Assembly (NCBI RefSeq): GCF_023195895.1
Contig: NZ_JALPRK010000033.1
Coordinates: forward strand, 1 to 37,986
Source of the DNA: Paenibacillus mellifer
GTDB lineage: Bacteria; Bacillota; Bacilli; Paenibacillales; Paenibacillaceae
Reading direction: 5' to 3'
DNA length: 37,986 bases
Shown piece by piece: positions 25,855 through 33,905 of the stretch (position 1 is its first letter; each line of letters starts with the position of its first letter). A program made the translations under genes and the position numbers. The notes under the pieces were generated by a model, which was not told the origin of the DNA, ran no database searches, and saw nothing but the letters and a program-made list of their open reading frames with translations.

Positions 25855-27189
25855 TTGCATTTCAAGAAAATAAGCCTTTCCCCGCCTCAGATCTTAGTGA
25901 TCGGGTTTGCGCTCATCATTTTGCTGGGGGCGTTACTGCTGATGTTGCCGATCTCTAGTACGACCGGAGATTCCTTGCCGTTCGTCGAAGCGCTGTTCAC
26001 GGCCACTTCGGCAACTTGCGTGACGGGGTTGGTCGTGGTTGATACCGGCACCTATTTTTCCACCTTTGGGCAAGTGGTCATTGTACTGCTCATCCAGATC
26101 GGAGGTCTCGGTTTCATGACCATGGCCACTTTGTTCTCTCTTGTCCTCAAACGAAAAATATCGCTGAAGGACCGTCTCCTCCTCCAGGAGGCGATGAATC
26201 AGACCTCGATGGAAGGCATTGTTCGTTTAATTCGTAAAGTGTTGATGTATTCTCTGATTATCGAATCCAGTGCGGCGCTTCTGTTCACCATACGTTGGGC
26301 ATTCGACATGCCCTTGGGGAGGGCGCTGTATTTCGGGATATGGCATGCGGTCTCGATGTTTAATAATGCGGGCTTCGACCTGTTTGGCGATTATCAAAGC
26401 TTAACGAAATATGTTGCTGACCCGATCGTTAACTTCGTAGCGATGTTTCTGATCGTATCAGGAGGGCTTGGGTTTATCGTGTTGTCCGACCTTGTTGAGT
26501 TCCGGAAGCGCCGCAAGCTGTCGCTGCATTCGAAGGTGGTATTATCGATGACATCTGCGCTGATTGTGATCGGGGCTCTCGTTATCTTCATCTTTGAGTT
26601 CACGAACTCGCGGACACTTTCGCCGCTCGGATGGGGTGGGAAGATTTGGGGGTCCTTCTTCCAATCGGTCACGCCGCGTACGGCGGGAGCTAACACGCTG
26701 GATATTGGAGCTTTGCGGCAGGCAACGCAATTTTTTATGATCATCTTGATGTTTATCGGTGCTTCTCCAAGTTCGACGGGGGGCGGGATCAAAACAACCA
26801 CGTTTACGATGTTGGTCGGAGCGGTAGGCTCGATGATTCGTGGACGTACGGACTTGGTCCTGTTCCGATACCGGATGGCCGAGGAGCGGGTTTTTAAAGC
26901 GCTGACGATTACCCTGCTTGCGTTATTCCTTGTTGTGGCAGTCGCGATGGTGTTGTCTACTACGGAGGATGCGAGCTTCTTATCGATCCTATTTGAAACG
27001 ACATCCGCTTTCGGCACGGTCGGATTATCCATGGGTTTAACGGATGATTTAACGGCTTTCGGGAAGATCGTGATCAGCCTTACGATGTTTGCCGGTCGGC
27101 TGGGGCCGCTGACCCTGGCTTATGCGATCGGTCCTAAGAAAGGAAAAGAGCTGTATCGCCATCCAGAAGGCAAAATCATTATAGGATAA
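25855..27189 (+). CDS. ktrB: K+ uptake channel subunit KtrB (TrkH family)
   Basis: The 444-residue protein has the fourfold M1-P-M2 repeat of SKT transporters. Pore-loop glycines are visible in TSATCVTGLVVVDTG, NNAGFDLFGD, TPRTAGANTLDIG and TSAFGTVGLSMGLT. It forms the membrane channel of the Ktr system, gated by KtrA, and takes up K+ with Na+. I chose TTG at 25855 because GAGGTG sits 6 bases upstream; the longer frame from 25795 starts inside the terminator hairpin. ktrA follows after 16 bases. Confidence 0.92.
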   Translation: MHFKKISLSPPQILVIGFALIILLGALLLMLPISSTTGDSLPFVEALFTATSATCVTGLVVVDTGTYFSTFGQVVIVLLIQIGGLGFMTMATLFSLVLKRKISLKDRLLLQEAMNQTSMEGIVRLIRKVLMYSLIIESSAALLFTIRWAFDMPLGRALYFGIWHAVSMFNNAGFDLFGDYQSLTKYVADPIVNFVAMFLIVSGGLGFIVLSDLVEFRKRRKLSLHSKVVLSMTSALIVIGALVIFIFEFTNSRTLSPLGWGGKIWGSFFQSVTPRTAGANTLDIGALRQATQFFMIILMFIGASPSSTGGGIKTTTFTMLVGAVGSMIRGRTDLVLFRYRMAEERVFKALTITLLALFLVVAVAMVLSTTEDASFLSILFETTSAFGTVGLSMGLTDDLTAFGKIVISLTMFAGRLGPLTLAYAIGPKKGKELYRHPEGKIIIG

Positions 27190-27205
27190 GGGGAAATTAA
27201 CGTTT

Positions 27206-27868
27206 ATGAAAAGACAGCAGTTTGTAGTCATCGGCCTCGGACGGTTCGGGTCGAACTTGGCCTTAGAGCTGATGGATTTAGGCTATGAAGTTCTGGGCAT
27301 TGACCGGAATGAAGAGCTCGTCGAGGAAATGAGCGACCAGTTGACGCATGCCGTCGTTGCCGATGCAACGGATGAGGAGGTGTTGAAGTCGCTGGGGGTC
27401 CGCAATTTCGATTGTGGGATCGTGGCGATCGGCAACGATATCCAAATGAGTATCCTGGCGGCGATCTTGCTCAAGGATTTAGGCATCAAGACGGTGGTTG
27501 CTAAGGCGATCTCCGTGCTGCACGGCCGGGCCCTAGAGAAGCTGGGTGTTGACCGGGTCATCTATCCCGAACGGGATATGGGGATTCGCGTCGCACATCA
27601 GCTGGTCACTCCCAATCTGCTGGATTATATCGAGTTGTCGAAGGAGTACAGCATCGTAGAAATGAACGTCCCCGCTTGTCTGCATCAGAAAAGTCTCGGC
27701 GACCTCAACCCGCGGGCGCGCTTTGGCTGCAGTATCGTGGCCATCCACCGTGACGGTGGTATCCTTGTGGCACCAACGGCCATGGATCAGCTGACCGAAG
27801 GCGATATCATGGTGATTATCGGAGCGAAGAAGAATATCGAGCAATTTGAAACCATACTAAACCAATAG
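27206..27868 (+). CDS. ktrA: K+ uptake regulatory subunit KtrA (RCK domain)
   Basis: The 220-residue cytosolic gating ring subunit has an N-terminal RCK/Rossmann domain (VVIGLGRFGSNLALEL, with acidic GIDRNEE binding nucleotide ribose) and a C-terminal RCK-C domain (around residues 140-218). ATP/ADP binding to the ring opens or closes KtrB, and the RCK-C domain of homologues also binds c-di-AMP. Spacing and order place it in the ktrB operon, under the upstream riboswitch. Confidence 0.93.
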   Translation: MKRQQFVVIGLGRFGSNLALELMDLGYEVLGIDRNEELVEEMSDQLTHAVVADATDEEVLKSLGVRNFDCGIVAIGNDIQMSILAAILLKDLGIKTVVAKAISVLHGRALEKLGVDRVIYPERDMGIRVAHQLVTPNLLDYIELSKEYSIVEMNVPACLHQKSLGDLNPRARFGCSIVAIHRDGGILVAPTAMDQLTEGDIMVIIGAKKNIEQFETILNQ

Positions 27869-27904
27869 ACAGGGAACAGTTTGGGCATTGGACGGGAGAA
27901 AAAC

Positions 27905-29185
27905 ATGGAACAACAGGCCATTTGGGCATTGGGTATTTTTTTACTAACCTACGCACTCATTATATCAGAGAAAGTGCATCGAACGTTGCTGGCGATGTCT
28001 GGCGCCGCATTGATGATCATGCTGGGCATTCTCGATCAGGAGAGCGCCGTGCATCATATCGACTTCAACACGCTGGGGTTGTTGATCGGAATGATGATTA
28101 TCGTCAATACGACGGCTGAGACGGGGTTGTTCTCCTATATCGGGATGTGGACCGCCAAGTTGGCCAAAGGAAATCCGATCACCCTTCTGTGGCTGCTAGC
28201 GCTTATCACCGCAGTAGGCTCTGCTTTCTTGGATAACGTGACGACCATCATCCTGATGGTTCCCGTGGCATTTAGCATTACACGCCGTTTAAGGGTGCAT
28301 TCGTTTCCTTACCTCTTCTCTATGATTATTGCAACGAATATCGGCGGGACGGCTACGTTGATCGGAGACCCTCCTAACATTATGATCGGCAGTGCCGTGA
28401 AGGAGTTAACTTTCGTTGCTTTTTTGGAAAATTTAGCGCCGGTAGCTTTATTGATTTTGGCGGTCATTTTGCCACTCGTGATCGTGATTTTCCATAAACA
28501 ATTGAAGGAAGCTTCTGCTAACCGTCACCTCATTATGGACATCAACCTGGAGGGGTTGATTACGGAGAAAAAGCTGCTGATCAAGTGCCTGATCGCCTTG
28601 GGCCTGACTTTGCTCGGATTCTTCCTGCATCAATACATTCACTTAGAAACCGCAACAATCGCTCTGGCTGGTGCCTCGTTCCTGTTGCTTATGACCGGCG
28701 AACACGTGATGGAAAGAGCTTTTCGTTCCGTGGAATGGCCAACGATCTTCTTCTTTGTGGGGCTGTTCGTATTGGTTGGCGGGTTGGTCGAAACGGGTAT
28801 CATCACGATGGTGGCTGAGTGGGTGATGCGGCTGACTGGGGGCGACCCAATGACCACCTCCATGCTGATCCTGTGGCTGAGTGCTATTGCGTCGGCCTTT
28901 ATCGATAATATCCCGCTGGTCGCGACAATGATTCCGATGATCCAGGATATGGGCAGTTTGGGGGTTAGTCATTTAGAACCTCTGTGGTGGAGTTTGGCGC
29001 TTGGGGCTTGCCTGGGCGGAAACGGGACCTTGATTGGGGCCAGCGCCAATCTGATCGGAGCCGGAATGGCCGCGAAGGAAGGGGAGCCTATCAGCTTCCT
29101 CCAGTATTTGAAATACGGACTGCCGCTGATGCTCGTCACGATTCTGATCTCCAGCCTTTACCTCTATCTTCGATATTTTGTTTAA
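27905..29185 (+). CDS. ArsB/NhaD-family ion transporter
   Basis: The 426-residue polytopic protein has about 11 hydrophobic segments. The internal repeat signature of the ion-transporter superfamily appears twice: SAFLDNVTTIILMVPVAFS and SAFIDNIPLVATMIPMI, each followed by a glycine-rich ATLIGDPPNIMIG or GTLIGASANLIG loop. ATG at 27905 follows GGGAG; an earlier TTG at 27881 is less likely. It lies 36 bases after ktrA and is probably in the riboswitch-controlled operon, which suggests a cation (Na+/H+) rather than arsenite role. That is inference. Confidence 0.85.
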   Translation: MEQQAIWALGIFLLTYALIISEKVHRTLLAMSGAALMIMLGILDQESAVHHIDFNTLGLLIGMMIIVNTTAETGLFSYIGMWTAKLAKGNPITLLWLLALITAVGSAFLDNVTTIILMVPVAFSITRRLRVHSFPYLFSMIIATNIGGTATLIGDPPNIMIGSAVKELTFVAFLENLAPVALLILAVILPLVIVIFHKQLKEASANRHLIMDINLEGLITEKKLLIKCLIALGLTLLGFFLHQYIHLETATIALAGASFLLLMTGEHVMERAFRSVEWPTIFFFVGLFVLVGGLVETGIITMVAEWVMRLTGGDPMTTSMLILWLSAIASAFIDNIPLVATMIPMIQDMGSLGVSHLEPLWWSLALGACLGGNGTLIGASANLIGAGMAAKEGEPISFLQYLKYGLPLMLVTILISSLYLYLRYFV

Positions 29186-29187
29186 TT

Positions 29188-29244
29188 AGGAAAGCTGCCG
29201 CTGTTCCGGGTATTAACCTGGAGCAGCAGCAGCTTTCTTTGTTA
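29188..29244. terminator. Bidirectional terminator between transporter and LysR gene
   Basis: GAAAGCTGC-GCTG-TCC pairs with TGGA-CAGC-GCAGCTTTC and is followed by TTTGTT. It lies between convergent genes and overlaps the last bases of the LysR gene. Confidence 0.85.
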
Positions 29245-30153
29245 GATCGGCAGTTCCTTGACAAGGGACTCGCGGATTTGTGAGATCCATTCCTTCGTTT
29301 CGCTTGTCAGCTCCGATTTGTCGCCGTAAACGAGGCAGGTTTCGCGGCGCGTCTGAGCCAGCTCGGGAATTGGTACGGTGAGCAGGCCGTTATCCCTCAG
29401 CAACGGCATGCGCAGGTACGATTTAGGCAGCAGCGCGGCCGCTTTGCAGATGGGCAGAAGGCGCACGATCGCTTCAAACGAGTCGATCTCCATCCGGATG
29501 TCGGGCAGGATGCTGTAACGGCCAAACAGGTCGTCGATTAATCGGCGGTACCAGGTCCCTTTGGAAAAAACGATCATCGGCCGTCCGTTCAAATCGTCCA
29601 TCACAAGTCGGCGTTTCTGGCCAGCCGCAGCCAACTCATGCCCCTTAGGTACGACCAGCTCGAGGTGGTCCTTAAACAGCGGTAGACACTTCAGGCCGGC
29701 TTCATTCACCATGGAGGCCACAACGCCGATATCCACTTTCTTCTCGCGGACGTAAGAGACGATTTCGTGGGTTTTGCCGGTAACCAGTTTCAATTCAATA
29801 TCCGGGAACTTCTCCATTAACGCGGTCACAAGCGGCGGGAGCGTGGTTTGAATCGTCGTCAGGCTGGCGCCTAACGTCACGATGCGGCGCTCGGCTGCCT
29901 TGAAGCGGGACACCGACTGCAGGAAATTCTGATGGCGTTGCCGCTGCTCCAGCGCGTATTGGTAAGCCTCCTGGCCAACGCGGGTGAGCTCGAGACGCTT
30001 CCCTTTGCGATGAAACAGGGAAACCCCCCACTCCTCTTCCAATTTGACGATTTTCCGTGAGAGGGCCGGCTGGGACAGGTTCAGCAGCTTGGATGCCTTG
30101 TTCAAACTAGATTGCTCCACGACTGTGGTGAACACCAGCAGTTCTTCGAGCAT
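29242..30153 (-). CDS. LysR-family transcriptional regulator divergent from sdhCAB
   Basis: The 303-residue LysR-type regulator has an N-terminal winged helix (residues 1-60, LEELLVFTTVVEQSSLNKAS followed by KLLNLSQPALSRKI) and a periplasmic-binding-like effector domain from about residue 88. I chose ATG at 30153 because AAGGAGG lies 8 bases upstream; the frame continues 47 codons further but reads as AT-rich upstream sequence. Its divergent position suggests control of the succinate dehydrogenase operon or of itself. The effector is unknown. Confidence 0.88.
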   Translation of the reverse strand: MLEELLVFTTVVEQSSLNKASKLLNLSQPALSRKIVKLEEEWGVSLFHRKGKRLELTRVGQEAYQYALEQRQRHQNFLQSVSRFKAAERRIVTLGASLTTIQTTLPPLVTALMEKFPDIELKLVTGKTHEIVSYVREKKVDIGVVASMVNEAGLKCLPLFKDHLELVVPKGHELAAAGQKRRLVMDDLNGRPMIVFSKGTWYRRLIDDLFGRYSILPDIRMEIDSFEAIVRLLPICKAAALLPKSYLRMPLLRDNGLLTVPIPELAQTRRETCLVYGDKSELTSETKEWISQIRESLVKELPI

Positions 30154-30438
30154 GGGGGCGACCTCCTTTTTCTGGGCGAATGACATGATTCGACAGGTTT
30201 GCATATGTGAATTCGTTATAATGATTAATAAATATATTGCAATTCCATTATAAGATAAAAAGGAGTAACATGAAAAGTGACACAAGTTGTTCACATGTTA
30301 CTTTTGGTACAAAGGGGTTTTAGCGACCGTGGTGTGGTGATTATCATATACAACATCTGCGCCTCATTAGGTCAAATTCATTAATGAAGAAATGCAAGTT
30401 GAAATGGATGATGGAATGAGAAAGGGGTACACGCACTT
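30154..30438. promoter_or_regulatory. lysR-sdhC divergent control region
   Basis: The region holds a perfect inverted repeat TTATAAT (30216-30222) / ATTATAA (30247-30253) and a second pair AAAAGTGAC / GTTACTTTT around 30273-30305. Both are possible LysR binding sites. A 17-codon reading frame (30270-30323) with its own AAAAAGGAG lies over the second pair. Promoter hexamers could not be assigned. Confidence 0.5.
30270..30323 (+). CDS. Possible 17-residue leader peptide ahead of sdhC
   Basis: ATG at 30270 follows AAAAAGGAG by only 4 bases and is open for 17 codons (MKSDTSCSHVTFGTKGF). The strong ribosome site argues that it may be translated. The short length means chance cannot be excluded. 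It lies 115 bases before sdhC. Confidence 0.3.
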   Translation: MKSDTSCSHVTFGTKGF

Positions 30439-31110
30439 ATGAAAGGGTTTTATTCCAGAAAACTGCACTCACTGCTGGGCGTCATTCCGCTGGGATTCTT
30501 CCTGCTGGAGCACATGATCACCAACTTTTCGGCGGTTGAAGGCGGGAGCGAAGGGTTTAAGGAGGCCGTGGCATTCTTAAATAGCCTGCCGCTCGTCTTG
30601 GTTTTGGAGATCTTCGGGATTTGGCTGCCACTGTTGTATCACGGCGTATATGGACTGTATATCGCGTTCCAGGCGAAGCCAAACAACGGTCGGTTCCCGA
30701 CTGAACGCAACCTGCGTTATTTGTTACAACGGATTACCGGCGTCATCGCGTTTGTCTTCGTCATTTGGCATGTGTGGGAAACCCGCGTGCAGGTGGCGCT
30801 GGGCAATGTCACGCATGAGGAGTTGGGCGGCGTGATGCACGACATCGTCAACAACCCGATCTTCTTCGTGTTGTATTTGATCGGGGTCGTGTCGGCGGCG
30901 TTCCATTTTACGAACGGATTGTGGTCTTTCCTCGTCAGTTGGGGCGTGACGGTGGGTCCGCGAGCACAGCGCGTGTCCTCTTATATTTGCATGGGCTTGT
31001 TCGTTATTGTTGGGGTCATGTTTGTGTGGTCGCTGTTCGCTTTCCGCGGCGCGGAATTCCAGGCGGAAGGTACGGCCTTGCTGGAGGCGGCGAAGGCTTG
31101 GCTGGCTTAA
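30439..31110 (+). CDS. sdhC: Succinate dehydrogenase cytochrome b558 subunit
   Basis: The 223-residue membrane anchor has five transmembrane helices. Helix-embedded histidines for two hemes appear in SRKLHSLLGVIP, LLEHMI, LYHGVYGLY, IWHVWE and AFHFTNG. This is the Bacillus-type single-polypeptide anchor that carries electrons from SdhAB to menaquinone. ATG at 30439 is preceded by AAAGGGG at a somewhat long 12-base distance. It is the first gene of sdhCAB, with a 131-base repeat-bearing gap before sdhA. Confidence 0.93.
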   Translation: MKGFYSRKLHSLLGVIPLGFFLLEHMITNFSAVEGGSEGFKEAVAFLNSLPLVLVLEIFGIWLPLLYHGVYGLYIAFQAKPNNGRFPTERNLRYLLQRITGVIAFVFVIWHVWETRVQVALGNVTHEELGGVMHDIVNNPIFFVLYLIGVVSAAFHFTNGLWSFLVSWGVTVGPRAQRVSSYICMGLFVIVGVMFVWSLFAFRGAEFQAEGTALLEAAKAWLA

Positions 31111-31133
31111 TGCTTAAATGATACTGAATGCTT

Positions 31134-31222
31134 ACGAAGTAAGTTAACGCTCACAAAACGAAGCGGAAGCTAACGAAGTAAGTTTTGTTCGTAGATACTC
31201 GTTGATGTAACGCTCACAAAAC
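31134..31222 (+). repeat. Short direct repeats in the sdhC-sdhA gap
   Basis: ACGAAGTAAGTT occurs at 31134-31145 and 31173-31184. TAACGCTCACAAAAC occurs at 31145-31159 and 31208-31222. Neighbouring segments can also pair (AAAAC with GTTTT), so the region may form mRNA structure between the two genes. The gap of 131 bases is unusually long for sdhCAB. Confidence 0.75.
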
Positions 31223-31241
31223 TTTTAGGAGTTGAAATCAA

Positions 31242-32987
31242 ATGGCTAAACAAAGCTTAATCGTCGTTGGCGGCGGCCTGGCTGGCCTGATGGCTACGAT
31301 CAAATCGGCCGAGGCGGGCGTACCAGTGCAGCTCTTCTCGCTTGTGCCGGTTAAACGTTCCCACTCGGTGTGCGCGCAAGGCGGCATTAACGGGGCCGTT
31401 AATACGAAAGGGGAAGGCGATTCGCCTTGGGAGCATTTTGACGACACGGTATACGGCGGGGACTTCCTGGCTAACCAGCCGCCGGTTAAGGCCATGTGCG
31501 AAGCGGCTCCCGGCATCATCCACCTGATGGACCGGATGGGCGTCATGTTCAACCGTACGCCGGAGGGCTTGCTGGATTTCCGCCGGTTTGGCGGGACGAA
31601 ACATCACCGTACGGCGTTTGCCGGAGCGACAACCGGGCAGCAGTTGCTGTACGCATTGGATGAGCAAGTGCGCCGCCATGAAGCGGCCGGGCTGGTGACG
31701 AAATACGAAAACTGGGAGTTTCTGTCCGTGGTGCTGGATGATGAAGGCGTCTGCCGCGGCATTACGGCGCAGAACCTGCGCTCGATGGAAATCACAACCT
31801 TCTCTTCGGATGCCGTGATTTTGGCGTCGGGGGGCCCTGGGATTATTTTCGGCAAAACGACGAACTCAGTCATTAATACGGGGACGGCAGCCAGCGCTGT
31901 GTATCAGCAAGGCGTGACGTATGCGAATGGCGAGTTCATCCAAATTCACCCGACGGCCATTCCGGGCGATGACAAGCTGCGGCTGATGTCGGAATCGGCG
32001 CGCGGCGAAGGCGGACGAATCTGGACTTACAAGGACGGTAAACCTTGGTACTTCCTCGAGGAGAAATACCCGGCCTACGGTAACCTCGTGCCGCGGGATA
32101 TCGCGACGCGGGAGATTTTTCACGTGTGTGTGGATCAGAAGCTCGGCATTAACGGCGAGAACATGGTGTATCTCGACCTCTCTCACAAGGATCCGAAGGA
32201 GCTCGATGTGAAGCTCGGCGGCATTATTGAGATTTATGAGAAATTCATGGGCGATGACCCACGCAAAATTCCGATGAAGATCTTCCCGGCGGTTCATTAT
32301 TCGATGGGCGGCATGTGGGTAGATTTCAATCAGATGACGAATATTCCCGGCTTGTTTGCCGCGGGTGAATGCGAATACCAATACCATGGGGCGAACCGGC
32401 TTGGCGCCAACTCGCTTGTCTCGGCCATTTACGGCGGGATGGTGGCAGGACCCAAAGCGGTGGAATATCTCCGCGGCCTGAAGAAATCGACGGAAGACCT
32501 CAACCCCGCTGTGTTCGAAAGCTCTCGCAAGGCGCAGGAGACGAAATACGAAGGTATTCTGGCGATGAACGGCACGGAAAACGCTTATGTCATCCATAAA
32601 GAGCTGGGTGATTGGATGACCGCCAACATGACGGTTGTTCGTCACAACGATAGATTAGAAGCAACCATCGGCAAAATCAAGGAATTGAAGCAACGTTATA
32701 AGAATATCAACATCAACGATACGTCCCGCTGGAACAATACGGGCGCGGCGTTCACTCGTCAGCTGTGGAACATGCTGGAGCTGGCCGAAGCGATGACACT
32801 GGGTGCATTGCTGCGTAACGAAAGCCGGGGCGCGCATTACAAACCGGAGTTCCCGGACCGGAACGACGAGGAATTCCTCAAGACAACTAAAGCATCGTGG
32901 ACGCCGGACGGCCCGCAAATTTCGTATGAACCGGTCGACGTCTCTTTGATCCCGCCGCGGATTCGCGACTACTCGAAGGACAAATAG
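31242..32987 (+). CDS. sdhA: Succinate dehydrogenase flavoprotein subunit
   Basis: The 581-residue catalytic subunit oxidises succinate to fumarate. FAD motif LIVVGGGLAGLMATI, the flavin-attachment region SHSVCAQGGING (covalent FAD His), HPTAIPGDDKLRLMSESARG with EGGRIW, the active-site Arg segment, and GLFAAGECEYQYHGANRLGA are all present. Length fits the Bacillus/epsilon-type enzyme. ATG at 31242 follows TAGGAG. It lies 12 bases upstream of sdhB. Confidence 0.96.
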   Translation: MAKQSLIVVGGGLAGLMATIKSAEAGVPVQLFSLVPVKRSHSVCAQGGINGAVNTKGEGDSPWEHFDDTVYGGDFLANQPPVKAMCEAAPGIIHLMDRMGVMFNRTPEGLLDFRRFGGTKHHRTAFAGATTGQQLLYALDEQVRRHEAAGLVTKYENWEFLSVVLDDEGVCRGITAQNLRSMEITTFSSDAVILASGGPGIIFGKTTNSVINTGTAASAVYQQGVTYANGEFIQIHPTAIPGDDKLRLMSESARGEGGRIWTYKDGKPWYFLEEKYPAYGNLVPRDIATREIFHVCVDQKLGINGENMVYLDLSHKDPKELDVKLGGIIEIYEKFMGDDPRKIPMKIFPAVHYSMGGMWVDFNQMTNIPGLFAAGECEYQYHGANRLGANSLVSAIYGGMVAGPKAVEYLRGLKKSTEDLNPAVFESSRKAQETKYEGILAMNGTENAYVIHKELGDWMTANMTVVRHNDRLEATIGKIKELKQRYKNININDTSRWNNTGAAFTRQLWNMLELAEAMTLGALLRNESRGAHYKPEFPDRNDEEFLKTTKASWTPDGPQISYEPVDVSLIPPRIRDYSKDK

Positions 32988-32999
32988 GAGGGGATACAA

Positions 33000-33785
33000 A
33001 TGGCAATGGCGGAAACAGATGTATCGGCCAAAAAGTTTACGGCCAAAAAAGTAAAGTTCATTATCACGCGCCAGGATGATCCGAACTCGAAATCGTATAC
33101 GGAGGAATTCGAGCTCGACTATCGCCCCGGCATGAACGTGATCAGTGCCTTGATGGAAATCCAGCGGAACCCGGTGAACGAGAAGGGCGAGAATACTTCG
33201 CCGGTCTGTTGGGAGTCCAACTGTCTGGAGGAAGTATGCGGCGCCTGCTCGATGGTCATCAACGGTAAACCACGCCAGGCTTGCGCGGCATTGATCGACA
33301 ACCTGGAGCAGCCGATTCGCGTTGAGCCGATGCGGACGTTCCCGGTCGTACGCGACCTCGTAATTGACCGCAGCCGGATGTTTAACGCGCTGAAGAAGGT
33401 GAAGGCGTGGATTCCGATCGACGGCACGTACGATCTCGGACCCGGTCCACGGATGCCGGAGAAGAAGCGCCAATGGGCCTATGAGCTGTCCAAGTGCATG
33501 ACCTGTGGCGTCTGCCTGGAAGCCTGCCCGAATGTCAACGAGAAGACGGACTTTATGGGTCCGGCGGCCATCTCCCAAGTGCGCCTGTTTAACGCGCATC
33601 CGACCGGTGAAATGAACGCCGATGAGCGCCTGGAAGCGCTGATGGAAGAAGGCGGCATCGAAGGCTGCGGCAACTCGCAAAACTGCGTCCGTGCCTGCCC
33701 AAAAGGCATCCCGCTGACCACCTCTATCGCTGAGATGAACAAAGCGACCACAAAGCATATGTTCAAAACGTGGTTCACGCAGTAA
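33000..33785 (+). CDS. sdhB: Succinate dehydrogenase iron-sulfur subunit
   Basis: The 261-residue electron-transfer subunit carries a 2Fe-2S site (SNCLEEVCGACSMVINGK with a later RQAC), a 4Fe-4S site (CMTCGVCLEACP) and a 3Fe-4S site (CGNSQNCVRACPKGIPLT). It passes electrons from FAD in SdhA to heme and quinone in SdhC. ATG at 33000 follows AGGAGGGG. It is the last gene of the operon, closed by a terminator. Confidence 0.96.
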   Translation: MAMAETDVSAKKFTAKKVKFIITRQDDPNSKSYTEEFELDYRPGMNVISALMEIQRNPVNEKGENTSPVCWESNCLEEVCGACSMVINGKPRQACAALIDNLEQPIRVEPMRTFPVVRDLVIDRSRMFNALKKVKAWIPIDGTYDLGPGPRMPEKKRQWAYELSKCMTCGVCLEACPNVNEKTDFMGPAAISQVRLFNAHPTGEMNADERLEALMEEGGIEGCGNSQNCVRACPKGIPLTTSIAEMNKATTKHMFKTWFTQ

Positions 33786-33839
33786 CCTAGAGACATATCG
33801 GTTGACCGAAAAACGGTCCGCCGTTCATCCGAAAGTATC

Positions 33840-33875
33840 GGAGACAGAACTCGAGAGAGGGCTGTCTCTTTTTGT
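33840..33875 (+). terminator. Terminator after sdhB
   Basis: GAGACAG at 33841-33847 pairs with CTGTCTC at 33862-33868 and is followed by TTTTT. It marks the boundary between the respiratory operon and the recombinase unit. Confidence 0.85.
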
Positions 33876-33905
33876 TCAACTAGACAGAAAAAGGAGGTAT
33901 TAGGG

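Noticed and set aside
30154..30294. 47-residue N-terminal extension of the LysR regulator
   Set aside because: The helix-turn-helix begins right after ATG 30153, which has AAGGAGG in front. The extension reads AT-rich promoter sequence.
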